The notes below the pieces were generated by a model that had not been told where the DNA came from, ran no database searches, and was given only the letters and a program-made list of their open reading frames with translations. Below are positions 21,601-29,733 of a stretch of 37,114 bases of DNA, one piece after another. The position numbers and the translations under genes were made by a program. Every line of letters begins with the position of its first letter. The first letter of the stretch is position 1. The DNA comes from a virus. Location of the stretch: positions 1 to 37,114 of IMG/VR virus record IMGVR_UViG_3300046002_000907; one strand, 5' to 3'.

Positions 21601-24600
21601 TACTGCCTCAACCAAGTATTAGAAGATTGTGAAGCTGGTTGCCACGTACTACTTGCAGGTGTCGTATCAGTCCATGTTGACGATGTAGTAGCAGCATCTC
21701 CCCATTCCTCACCGATAATTTGACCATTCGCAATGACATCAGCATTCGCTGTAACTAAAGCATTAAAACTGTAAGTAGCACTACCATAAGCCGAAACCTC
21801 AGCAAACCCGCTAATATTTGCTGCGCCGCCAGCCGTAATGTTACCAATTCCAGTAACTGTTGTATTGCCAGTAATATCACCTGAAGCAACCCTAACCCTA
21901 ACGGCTTGGCCTTCAACCGAGGCATTAGCAGATATATCACCAGAAAATAACCTTGCTCTAAATGCAATAGCAGAAATAGCAGCAGCGGCAGACACATCAC
22001 CAGCAAATAATCGCACTCTTAAAGCAGAACCAGTTACGGTTGCGTCAGCCGTAACATCCGCTGAAGCGTCTACGTAATTACCAGCAACAAATAACCAGCC
22101 AAGGTTATTGCCTGAGTCTACGTTGCCGTTTGATGTAGGCGCACTCCAAGTAGCACCGCCAGTTGCATTACTGTCCCGAATATCAAGGTAAGACACGTTT
22201 ACAGTGCCAGAGGACTTAGATAGCGTAAATCTTGTTCCAAGGCTAGAACTGCGAATAGATACCAAGTTACCCGACGATCCGGATAAGGTAAACGCATTGA
22301 CTGTCGTTGTCGTACTAGCAGGGAACGTGATCTGACTTGCTGTGGCGTTCGTATTGGCAATATCGTTAAACGTATTTGCACCAGTAATTGTCAGCGTTCC
22401 GACACCGCCTTGATTTAATGTGCAGTTGTAAGTAGAACCACCACCGACAAACGTCTTGGCAGTTGCAGCAGTCATGGAGATTGTGCCTGTGCCCGTACCT
22501 GCTGTAGTGGTAAATCCTGTTGGAGCCGCGTTATTCCAAGCGGTGGCACTTGCAGCAGAACAAACTAAAGTTCCACCATTAAACGTCAAATTTTTTGTTC
22601 CAGTAGAAGTTGCTGCGGAGGTGGTATTTGTAAGAGTAAACCCAGCTAAATTAAGCGTCCCGTTCGTTAGTGTTGTCGTAACATTTTGACCTGCATCAGC
22701 CAGCGTAGTCGTAATTCCGGCTGTGTTGATATTTAATATATCAATCGCTTTGCCTGTATACGTTAGCGTGCCTGTGCCAACCGTTGTAAAGTCGGTAGTT
22801 GTATAAGTCCCACCACTTGCAAGAGTAAAGCCGTGACATGAAATGATCTGGTTGCCGGGGTTAGACGTTGACCCAGTAAAGTTAATTTGCCTAAATGAAC
22901 CTACGAATGAAGGAACTGATGCGCCTGATGTCAGGTTGATGTTCAACCTGTTTGATGCTGTAGCTCCGCTAGAAGAACCAAAGTTAAATGTCCTTGTAAC
23001 AGACATTCCTGCCGATATGTTTGATGTGCCAGTAAACGTAAAGTTTGTGGCAGTTGCCATCGACAGAACTGTTGATCCGGCTGTGGTTGTAGTGGTGACA
23101 ATTGAGCCGGTTGTACCAAAAGCTACAGAGCGCGTGAGGCTGTTGGATGAACTAAACACACCTGTACTTAACGTCAGGTTGTTTAGGTCTAACGTGCCTT
23201 GCGATAGAAACGTTGTAAGTGTTAAACCTAACGTCAGATTGTTTGTAACAAGTTGAATACCCCCGCCCGGCGCATTTATTGATACTGGCTGAGTAAATGT
23301 TTTACCCCCAGAATTAAGTGTTTTTGTTGATCTGTTGGAAAATGTATAATTACCAGTACCAGTCGGCGTTACACCTGAACCATAAGTAAAATTTCCATAA
23401 AATATAGGAAATGTCGTACCTGATGCTAACGTCATTGCGTTAGTACGTGTTGATGCGTCTAACGTGCCTATATTCCAAGCACCGTTAATTGTAATAGTAT
23501 TACCAGCAGTAAGTCCGGTATTTTCAATAATTGCCGTATCTTGCGGAAGCGGATAGTTTGTAGTTGCTACACCTCCACCTGAACTCGTTGCCCAAGCGTT
23601 TGCGTCCCAGTTACCACCAGCCGCCAAATTCCAATACTTGCTTGCTCCAGCCACAAACGTAATGTTGCTGTTACCCCCGCAATCACCTAGCCTAGTACCA
23701 GATAATGGAGACGCTGCACCAGCTATTGTTATGTCACGGAAGTCAACGTCTGTCATTGCCGCAATAGCTGCACAAGTTAATGTGCGGGATGTTGTTCCAA
23801 CATTAGCATCGGTACGAACAAACTGTCTTTGATTACCGTTAGCGCCATTAATTGTCAGCGTTCCATTGATTGTCTGGTTTCCACCAAAAGAAATATTATT
23901 AAGCCCCGCAGCACCAATCGTAGCAAACGTCAAGTTATTAAATGTATTAGCGCCTGAAATTGCTTTTACTCCATCTGTCGCTGTTGTTGATGTGAAAGAT
24001 ACGTTGTAGTAAGTAAGATTACCGCCATCAAAAGAAGGAAGAATTCCCGTAGCCGTTATTGTTGACGTTCCAGCATTTAATGTTGCATTAGTGCTGGTTG
24101 TCATAATCCACGAGGAAATGCCACTACCACTTAAAGTTATTGTTGACCCATTTAAAGTTATTGTCCTTGTATTGGAATTGTCTGAAAAAAATATTCCAGC
24201 AGTAACCGCATAATTACTTACTGAAGTATCAAATGTTCCGTTAGTAAGTGTTAATGTGCTACTGCCGCAGCTAAACGCAGAGCCAAGTGTCCACGCACCA
24301 CCAACCCCGTTGAGCGTAACATTTCCGCCAAAAGCAACGCCATTAGTCGTTATTGTCTTGCCTGTAGTCGTGGCGTTAAATGTCGTTGTACCTGTATAGG
24401 TACGCGTGAGATTAGTTGCAGGAAAAGATAGACTACCGCTAACAGTCAAGCCAACGCCTGAACCTGCTAGGGTCATTACTCCATCAAGACCGCTGATTGT
24501 GATGTCGTTGCAAACCCGTGGTGAGTTTGCCATCGTGACAGTAAACGCACCTGTTCCTACGTTTGAGTTGACGTTAAAGAAGACGTTATCCGCAGCCGTA

Positions 24601-24701
24601 GGAACAGAAGCACCACTAGCACCGCCTGATGATGCAGCCCAGTTAGTCGTGCTGGTGCTACTCCATGTGCCAGTGCCACCAACCCAATAGCGATCTGCCA
24701 T
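21600..24701 (-). CDS. Large beta-repeat adhesin-like tail protein, 1033 aa
   Basis: A Thr/Asn/Gly/Ser-rich protein almost without Cys, Lys or Met, built of short beta strands. An N-terminal module (RYWVGGTGTWSSTSTTNWAA) recurs in diverged form near residue 355 (KYWNLAAGGNWDANAWATSS), with autotransporter-like strand repeats after each. Residues 889-968 contain 20-residue repeats with (R)V/AR..(S/A)GD(I/V). The C-terminus has three S/N-T-W units. It is a likely receptor-binding or head-decorating fibre. Plus-strand frames here are shadows of its biased composition. Confidence 0.75.
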   Translation of the reverse strand: MADRYWVGGTGTWSSTSTTNWAASSGGASGASVPTAADNVFFNVNSNVGTGAFTVTMANSPRVCNDITISGLDGVMTLAGSGVGLTVSGSLSFPATNLTRTYTGTTTFNATTTGKTITTNGVAFGGNVTLNGVGGAWTLGSAFSCGSSTLTLTNGTFDTSVSNYAVTAGIFFSDNSNTRTITLNGSTITLSGSGISSWIMTTSTNATLNAGTSTITATGILPSFDGGNLTYYNVSFTSTTATDGVKAISGANTFNNLTFATIGAAGLNNISFGGNQTINGTLTINGANGNQRQFVRTDANVGTTSRTLTCAAIAAMTDVDFRDITIAGAASPLSGTRLGDCGGNSNITFVAGASKYWNLAAGGNWDANAWATSSGGGVATTNYPLPQDTAIIENTGLTAGNTITINGAWNIGTLDASTRTNAMTLASGTTFPIFYGNFTYGSGVTPTGTGNYTFSNRSTKTLNSGGKTFTQPVSINAPGGGIQLVTNNLTLGLTLTTFLSQGTLDLNNLTLSTGVFSSSNSLTRSVAFGTTGSIVTTTTTAGSTVLSMATATNFTFTGTSNISAGMSVTRTFNFGSSSGATASNRLNINLTSGASVPSFVGSFRQINFTGSTSNPGNQIISCHGFTLASGGTYTTTDFTTVGTGTLTYTGKAIDILNINTAGITTTLADAGQNVTTTLTNGTLNLAGFTLTNTTSAATSTGTKNLTFNGGTLVCSAASATAWNNAAPTGFTTTAGTGTGTISMTAATAKTFVGGGSTYNCTLNQGGVGTLTITGANTFNDIANTNATASQITFPASTTTTVNAFTLSGSSGNLVSIRSSSLGTRFTLSKSSGTVNVSYLDIRDSNATGGATWSAPTSNGNVDSGNNLGWLFVAGNYVDASADVTADATVTGSALRVRLFAGDVSAAAAISAIAFRARLFSGDISANASVEGQAVRVRVASGDITGNTTVTGIGNITAGGAANISGFAEVSAYGSATYSFNALVTANADVIANGQIIGEEWGDAATTSSTWTDTTPASSTWQPASQSSNTWLRQ
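21858..22037 (-). repeat. Three 20-residue tandem repeats in the adhesin
   Basis: The units read VTGSALRVRLFAGDVSAAAA, ISAIAFRARLFSGDISANAS and VEGQAVRVRVASGDITGNTT. A fourth degenerate unit follows (21798-21857). The pattern A-x-R-x-R-hydrophobic-x-x-GD is kept exactly in phase. Confidence 0.7.
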
Positions 24702-24704
24702 TTA

Positions 24705-24887
24705 TCATTCCTCTGGTGGTAGTTCTTCGTCTTCTGGAAAAGGCGCTGTTATAACGGCTATCCAGTTGTCTAACCGTTGCTGTTTCATCGCATCAATCTC
24801 AGACTCAGTAAACGTATGATCGTCTGGCAAATGCAAGGCATCGCAGAACTTACCGTACTGAGTATCAAAAGAGAAATCTATTTTCAT
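24705..24887 (-). CDS. Hypothetical protein, 60 aa
   Basis: An acidic protein, MKIDFSFDTQYGKFCDALHL at the start and PEDEELPPEE at the end. It sits 3 nt before the adhesin gene and overlaps the previous gene by 1 nt. Small proteins of this type occur in phage tail regions without a known role, possibly as chaperones or assembly factors; that is inference from location. Confidence 0.6.
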   Translation of the reverse strand: MKIDFSFDTQYGKFCDALHLPDDHTFTESEIDAMKQQRLDNWIAVITAPFPEDEELPPEE

Positions 24888-25273
24888 TATGCCAACGTAA
24901 CAGATAGGTTGCCAGTGGTAATGCGGAAGATGTCATCAACATCAATAACCTTAGATGTAGTCAATGCAGTGTGATACAGCAAATTACCGCTAGTTGAAGC
25001 ATCACGGATACCAATGTGCGTTATCGTCCCCCATGACGATGTGCAAGTAGGGAATTCAACCGCAGCACTATTGGTACTAACGCCATTACTGGGCGCACCA
25101 AAAGTAACAGCAGTACGAGCATAAGAACCACCAGAGACTTCTGTACCAGTATCAGCATCAGTTGGGTCAGTTGTGTAAAGAGCAACATAGACTGTTGCAG
25201 GGCTTGTATAGCTCGTATTACGCAAGGTAGCGTTAATCAGAGCGTTTTCTAAATAATTCGACATTTCTGCCAT
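24887..25273 (-). CDS. Structural tail/fibre-associated protein, 128 aa
   Basis: The core pattern YVALYTTDPTDADTGTEVSG, then SYARTAVTFGAPSNG and a C-terminal beta segment (IDVDDIFRITTGNLSVTL), is a widespread phage structural-protein family. It lies next to the adaptor and often carries a fibre-attachment role. GAGG lies upstream of the first ATG (25273), so that start is chosen over Met4. Confidence 0.7.
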   Translation of the reverse strand: MAEMSNYLENALINATLRNTSYTSPATVYVALYTTDPTDADTGTEVSGGSYARTAVTFGAPSNGVSTNSAAVEFPTCTSSWGTITHIGIRDASTSGNLLYHTALTTSKVIDVDDIFRITTGNLSVTLA

Positions 25274-25276
25274 GAT

Positions 25277-25897
25277 TTACCTCACGTTATAAGACATTGC
25301 CATAGGCTGACCGCTGTACTCACTAGCTTGGTCAGAGTTCGATATAGAAGCGATAGAACGGTCATAGAGCGAAGCCCAGACCTGCAATCTCGCATCGTTC
25401 ATCAAATACGGTTCAGCCTCACCTAGAGCCGCATACAGCAGCGCATCAGGACAGTTAGCCAAGAATACGTTGCTGGTATTTGCGTCGCTCAGTAGCGTAG
25501 GCTTTGCGTAGTACAGCATCTGAGCCGTATACGCAGTATCAGGGATAGGGGCGAATTGAAGCTCTGAGGCCAGCACAGTATAGATTCTAGGAATGCCAGA
25601 CTCAGTAGACCTAGAGCCAGCGTAGAACGTATTAGGAGCCTCGTAGGACAAGGAACTAATCGGAGTCGTATTCAAGTGAATATCCCGCATCTCCAAGAAG
25701 TCCGTAGGCAATCCAACCTTAGAATTACCGCCAGTCGTAGTAGCCGTAGCCACCACCAACATCTGACGAATTCTCAAGTCTCTACGCAGACGCTCCTCAG
25801 CCAAGCGAATAAAGTCAGGGATTACTGAAGTCAGGTCACTACGAGCTAGGTAGTTCGCTATCGTAGTCTTTAGGTCACTGTAGCTCGTAAATGCCAT
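25277..25897 (-). CDS. Head-to-tail adaptor (SU10-type)
   Basis: A 206-aa protein starting MAFTSYSDLKTTIANYLARS, with IRLAEERLRRDLRIRQM and DFLEMRDIHLN. Near the end, ALLYAALGEAEPYLMND forms a long helix pair. This pattern is that of phage adaptor proteins that dock under the portal ring. It lies in the usual place between head and tail genes. Confidence 0.75.
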   Translation of the reverse strand: MAFTSYSDLKTTIANYLARSDLTSVIPDFIRLAEERLRRDLRIRQMLVVATATTTGGNSKVGLPTDFLEMRDIHLNTTPISSLSYEAPNTFYAGSRSTESGIPRIYTVLASELQFAPIPDTAYTAQMLYYAKPTLLSDANTSNVFLANCPDALLYAALGEAEPYLMNDARLQVWASLYDRSIASISNSDQASEYSGQPMAMSYNVR

Positions 25898-25899
25898 GT

Positions 25900-26580
25900 C
25901 TATTTCCCGTTATTGTGCGCCTCTATAGCGCCTTCCTCTACATCTTCCCACCGATACTCATAAGTACCAATGTGACCAATATGCTTTGAGAGACTGTGAT
26001 CTACATAAGTCTGGATTCCAGCATCAAGTGCCTTAATGCAGAAATGTACATCCTCACCGATAATCCCCTTTGTCCCCCAACCCACATCAAACCAAGGCTT
26101 AGGAACCTTCTCAAAGACTTCCTTGCGAATCATCACCACACCAAAACCAACCGCCGTAACAGGCTCTATGCCTTCCCTACCCATCGAATCTATCTTGTGC
26201 CACGCATGACGAATAATCTTACCCTCGTCATCCTTCTCAATCTCAAGGTTCAACGCAGTCGGCAGTGTAGGCTTACGTCTTGTTACCGCATTAACCCCAA
26301 CAATCGGAACCTCACGACTTAACAAAATGTCAATAGTGTCGTTAGGAAACCGCATATCTGAGTCAATGAACAGAACCGCATCACATCCCTCTTTGAGAGC
26401 AGCATCTACTAGCTTCTCTCTCTGATCGAATATTAGCGTTCCCGCCATTGTGTACAGCTTTAGGCCGTTACCATCTTGAGAACACCTATGCTTAGAATCT
26501 CTGCCAACCATCTTGGCAAAGTCAAAAGCAAAAGAGGTGTGAACCTCGTCCCTAGCTGGTACGCAAACGCCTACGTTCAT
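25900..26580 (-). CDS. GT-A-type glycosyltransferase-like protein
   Basis: A 226-aa protein with an N-terminal Rossmann strand (MNVGVCVPARDE), a GCDAVLFIDSDMRFPN segment (66-80) whose DSD would bind the nucleotide-sugar metal, and a C-terminal GEDVHFCIKALDAG with an acidic base-like ED. It should transfer a sugar to a protein, DNA or glycan; the target is unknown. Lying inside the head operon, virion glycosylation is possible. TAATG overlap with the upstream gene. Confidence 0.7.
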   Translation of the reverse strand: MNVGVCVPARDEVHTSFAFDFAKMVGRDSKHRCSQDGNGLKLYTMAGTLIFDQREKLVDAALKEGCDAVLFIDSDMRFPNDTIDILLSREVPIVGVNAVTRRKPTLPTALNLEIEKDDEGKIIRHAWHKIDSMGREGIEPVTAVGFGVVMIRKEVFEKVPKPWFDVGWGTKGIIGEDVHFCIKALDAGIQTYVDHSLSKHIGHIGTYEYRWEDVEEGAIEAHNNGK

Positions 26581-26891
26581 TAGTTCCCCTTAGAGATAGT
26601 GCCACGGTAAGTCTTCCAAACAGCATTATCAGGATTATTAAGCCAACTGGCAAACGCTGCGTCATCCAAAATGCTAAAACCTTTCATGATGCCTATCTTG
26701 TTCAAGTCATCAATGACCGTGAACGGTATCCTGGCTACATGGTGCAAGTCTTTAAGATGCCCAGTCCTTTGCTTGTCGAACTCTAATTGAGCCTTGTTAG
26801 CCTCAATGATCTCCGATACATCCTGTTTAGTCTCAATGACGATACCGCCATCACCGTCTGCGTGTACTGCCGTATCTCTAAAGTCCGTCAT
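26580..26891 (-). CDS. Hypothetical protein downstream of capsid, 103 aa
   Basis: The start at 26891 uses an ATGA overlap with the HNH gene; the product begins MTDFRDTAVHADGDGGIVIE. It is helical in the middle (EIIEANKAQLEFDKQR) and ends near WLNNPDNAVWKTYRGTISK. Placed after the major capsid gene, it is probably a head-assembly or decoration factor found in related phages. No named domain is recognised. Confidence 0.65.
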   Translation of the reverse strand: MTDFRDTAVHADGDGGIVIETKQDVSEIIEANKAQLEFDKQRTGHLKDLHHVARIPFTVIDDLNKIGIMKGFSILDDAAFASWLNNPDNAVWKTYRGTISKGN

Positions 26892-27481
26892 AATTTCTCG
26901 ATGTGCGACCAAGTTCTGCCAGTTCTAACCCCTCGGACGCAGTTAGAAGAAACTCCTAATTGCTTTCCAAGCGCAGTATTGTTTAGTGTGCTTGATCTAA
27001 TCAATCTTACCTTTTCGGCATCTAGCAGCGACTTGCCGTTGCTTTCACCTAAAGGAGCTACTGTTTTCTTACGACCCTTTCGGATCATGTCCTGCGTGTT
27101 TTCCTTAGGCGTTCCAACCAACAAATGATAAGGATTTACACAACTAGGATTATCGCATTTATGCATAACGTACATACCATCAGGTATATCTTTTTTATTA
27201 TTCAATCGCCAACTAACCCTATGTGCGCCATCCGATCCATCAACCTTAGCGCCTAAAGATATTCTGCCGTAACCATTAGGAAGAAGTTGCCCAGTCCAAT
27301 GCCAACAATCATCTTCCGATTTCTTGTCAACAAACCGCCAGAATCTTTCCTCTAATGTGCCGCGACTATATTTTTTTATTTCGGTAGTTCCGTGAGTCTT
27401 TTGCCTTACATAATGCTTGTAGCACAACCCAAGACTTATTACCCTCACGGAACTATCACAACCATCGACTAAGCATTTCAT
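26888..27481 (-). CDS. HNH_3-type homing endonuclease inserted after the capsid gene
   Basis: A 197-aa protein. The N-terminal zinc motif (CLVDGCDSSV, LCYKHYVRQKTHG) is followed by a classic HNH core: DCWHWTGQLLPNGYGRISLG, GAHRVSW, MHKCDNPSCVNPYHLLVGTP. A C-terminal helix-turn-helix (ALGKQLGVSSNCVRGVRTGR) likely recognises DNA. Such genes cut intron-less alleles and spread by homing. The ATG at 27481 has GGGAGG 4 nt upstream. A TATAAT (27516-27511) sits between it and the capsid gene without a clear -35. Confidence 0.85.
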   Translation of the reverse strand: MKCLVDGCDSSVRVISLGLCYKHYVRQKTHGTTEIKKYSRGTLEERFWRFVDKKSEDDCWHWTGQLLPNGYGRISLGAKVDGSDGAHRVSWRLNNKKDIPDGMYVMHKCDNPSCVNPYHLLVGTPKENTQDMIRKGRKKTVAPLGESNGKSLLDAEKVRLIRSSTLNNTALGKQLGVSSNCVRGVRTGRTWSHIEKL

Positions 27482-27528
27482 AAAACCTCCCATGAATAAT
27501 CACAAGAGGTATTATATATCCTAATCCA

Positions 27529-28473
27529 TCAAAGTGCCATGTTCAAGTCCGCAATTATGCCATGAGCAGCCTCGTTCTTAACCTCAAGGGTGCACTCGAC
27601 CAAGATTTGAGTCTTGTCAGCATCGCCAGCCTTAGCCAGTTCGTTTGTCTGGAACGGACGCAGGTAAGCGATAGCTGCGTACTCAGGATCAAGGATCAGA
27701 GCATCGCGGGTACGCATGAAGCGGTTAGGAACCACCGACATATTGCCGAAGTCACTGACGTAGATGTCAGCAGCACCGATAATCGTCGAAGGAGCCGCAC
27801 CAGTCACGTTGAAACGAGTCTCAGCGATACCAGTGAACGAGCTAACCTTCTGCTTGCCAGTTGCGCCAACCATCAGCACCTTAGGCGAACCACCGGACAC
27901 AAACACCTCAGCCACAACCTCTTTCAGCAGGGCTTCAGTGAAGGTACGGGTGTTACCGTCAGTACGGGTAGATACGCCGATAGTCGTAGGATCACCACCG
28001 TTAGTCTGAGCCGACGAGTTGGTTTTGATCCAAGACAGGAGCGAACCCATCTTACGAGCAGTAGAGCCATCACCAGCAGAGCGACCCTGATTCGACAACA
28101 GGATGGTTTCCAGATCGCGCTTGATCTCTTGCGAAGCCTTAGCTAACTGATAAGCCTTCTCAGACTTACGACCAGCCTTGTTCACTGTGTCCAGAGTGCC
28201 AGAGACTTTGATAGTCTTTTGCAGAATCTGGGTATAGTTACCAAGACGGACAGTCGGAGACAGGGTAGCGTCCGAAGCATCAGCGCCTTCAACAGCAGCG
28301 TTAGCAGTCGTAGCGGCTGCAAGGTTGTCTGTCTGCCACTCATGATAAACAGCCGAAGCCTTACTCTTGCCAATCGAAGACATAAAGGGAGTCTCGGTTG
28401 GGCTGATGTCATAAATAACATCGGTCAAATCTTCGCGCTGACCAATTGCGCTATGTGCGGTATATGTTGCCAT
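27529..28473 (-). CDS. Major capsid protein (DUF5309 / SU10-like, HK97 fold)
   Basis: A 314-aa protein with the family N-terminus QREDLTDVIYDISPTETPFM and the segment YHEWQTDNLAA. RLGNYTQILQKTIKVSGT and a C-terminal LVECTLEVKNEAAHGIIADL follow. This matches SU10-type major capsid proteins. Several hundred copies should form the icosahedral head. The scaffold gene precedes it by 11 nt. AGGAAAT is the ribosome site. Length and family fit well, with no sign of truncation. Confidence 0.9.
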   Translation of the reverse strand: MATYTAHSAIGQREDLTDVIYDISPTETPFMSSIGKSKASAVYHEWQTDNLAAATTANAAVEGADASDATLSPTVRLGNYTQILQKTIKVSGTLDTVNKAGRKSEKAYQLAKASQEIKRDLETILLSNQGRSAGDGSTARKMGSLLSWIKTNSSAQTNGGDPTTIGVSTRTDGNTRTFTEALLKEVVAEVFVSGGSPKVLMVGATGKQKVSSFTGIAETRFNVTGAAPSTIIGAADIYVSDFGNMSVVPNRFMRTRDALILDPEYAAIAYLRPFQTNELAKAGDADKTQILVECTLEVKNEAAHGIIADLNMAL

Positions 28474-28484
28474 GATCTAATTTC

Positions 28485-29462
28485 CTATAAGAATCGTTCA
28501 AATACACTTGCGGCATCTGCCACCCGTCCGGATGACTTAGCTCGCGCTTTAAGTTTTCTCAGTTCCTCGCTATTACTATCCCTTGGCTTAGAGACACCAG
28601 GCTTAATCGCCTTTGGAGCCTCTGAAACCTTCTTGTTCATAGCTGGCTTGCTCGACTGTAGCTTGTCGTACTGCATAGCCTTGTACAGCGTCAGAACTGC
28701 TCTGGAATCGAACACATTACCCAATTCCTCATCAGAGAATCCTAGTTGCTTGCCAAAGTTGCGAATTTCCTTACGGATTGTTTCGCCCTTCTCTGGATCA
28801 GCATACTCAGGTATCGCAGCAACTAGCTTCTCAGACTCAGCAGCAATCGTCTGCCTCATCTGTTGTTGCCTGTCATATTCTTGCTGTTGAGTAATTCTTT
28901 CTCGTTCAGCACGAACCTGCGATAACTGCTTCTCCCTTTGAGACATCTCAGCGACCTTAACAGCATAGCCGATAGGATCAGTCTCTTTCAGGTAGTCAAG
29001 ATTCTCAGACTCCTCTGGTTGGTGCAGCATCTGCTCGATCATGCCCAACCGTTGCGCGTATTGATCGCGCATTGCCTTAGCCTCTTGAACCGCTTGACGT
29101 TCGGCCTCAACCGCCTTGCGTTCCTCAGCTACAGCTTGCGATTTCTTGGTGTAATCTGTGCCAAGTTGATAAGACTTGATAAGCTCATCAAGGGTTACCT
29201 CCCGTTCTTCGCCAGCGGCTTTCACACGGAATGTCTGAGGTTCCTCTTGCTCATCCTCGCCATCTTCTTGTTCTACCTCTGATTCATCTGAATACTCAGA
29301 CTCCTCAGATTCGGCATCGCTATCGTTGGCCTCTGCTTGGAGTTCAGGTTGTTCCTGTTCGGAGCCTTCTTCCCCACCCATTAGACCCAAGATAGCGTCT
29401 GCTGCACCATTTACCGTTAACTCACCACTACCCTCAGGTGTCGTGTTTTGAGTATCGCTCAT
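28485..29462 (-). CDS. Capsid scaffolding protein
   Basis: A 325-aa protein. An acidic N-terminus (about residues 30-80, Glu/Asp/Ser/Gln-rich) is followed by QTFRVKAAGEEREVTLDELI (residues 75-95). A long coiled coil (about 110-220, Lys/Glu/Gln/Arg) comes next, and a basic C-terminus near PRDSNSEELRKLKARAKSSG. This shape and place, directly before the capsid gene, fit scaffolds that drive procapsid assembly and leave on maturation. AGGA lies 8 nt before the ATG. Confidence 0.8.
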   Translation of the reverse strand: MSDTQNTTPEGSGELTVNGAADAILGLMGGEEGSEQEQPELQAEANDSDAESEESEYSDESEVEQEDGEDEQEEPQTFRVKAAGEEREVTLDELIKSYQLGTDYTKKSQAVAEERKAVEAERQAVQEAKAMRDQYAQRLGMIEQMLHQPEESENLDYLKETDPIGYAVKVAEMSQREKQLSQVRAERERITQQQEYDRQQQMRQTIAAESEKLVAAIPEYADPEKGETIRKEIRNFGKQLGFSDEELGNVFDSRAVLTLYKAMQYDKLQSSKPAMNKKVSEAPKAIKPGVSKPRDSNSEELRKLKARAKSSGRVADAASVFERFL

Positions 29463-29502
29463 TTATGTTTCCTAAATTATATCGGGAACCGCCCGACACG
29501 GG

Positions 29503-29733
29503 TTACAAAATCTTCATCCTTTTCTCGTCGATCATCTTCTGAGCAGCGACACCTTCAAGATAGGATTCAACAGATTCCAAGACTCGGAGGCGCATATACG
29601 CTTGTTCCCTAGTCTCAGTATCCGAATAATCACTTGTTACAAACTTGTTAAGTTCTGTGCCTCGGAGTTCTTCCATCATCTCCTGCCACATCGGCTCCCT
29701 AAGCAGGTTAATAGCCCACTGTGCTTTATCCAC
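29503..29733 (-). CDS. Small head protein, 76 aa
   Basis: A GTG start at 29733 with GGGAG 11-15 nt upstream, overlapping the portal stop by 8 nt. The product (WAINLLREPMWQEMMEELRG... LRVLESVESYLEGVAAQKM) is helical and charged. It lies between the portal and scaffold genes, where small head-associated proteins are usual. Function is not known. Confidence 0.65.
   Translation of the reverse strand: MDKAQWAINLLREPMWQEMMEELRGTELNKFVTSDYSDTETREQAYMRLRVLESVESYLEGVAAQKMIDEKRMKIL

Noticed and set aside
22843-23256. Plus-strand open frame of 137 aa
   Set aside because: It is antisense to the low-complexity adhesin, whose codon bias keeps the opposite frame open; no start signal or domain.
27562-28146. 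Plus-strand open frame of 194 aa
   Set aside because: Antisense to the major capsid gene; no ribosome site and composition of a shadow frame.
28219-28890. Plus-strand open frame of 223 aa
   Set aside because: It runs antisense through the end of the scaffold gene and part of the capsid gene, both strongly supported; Ser/Cys/Leu-rich product without a motif.
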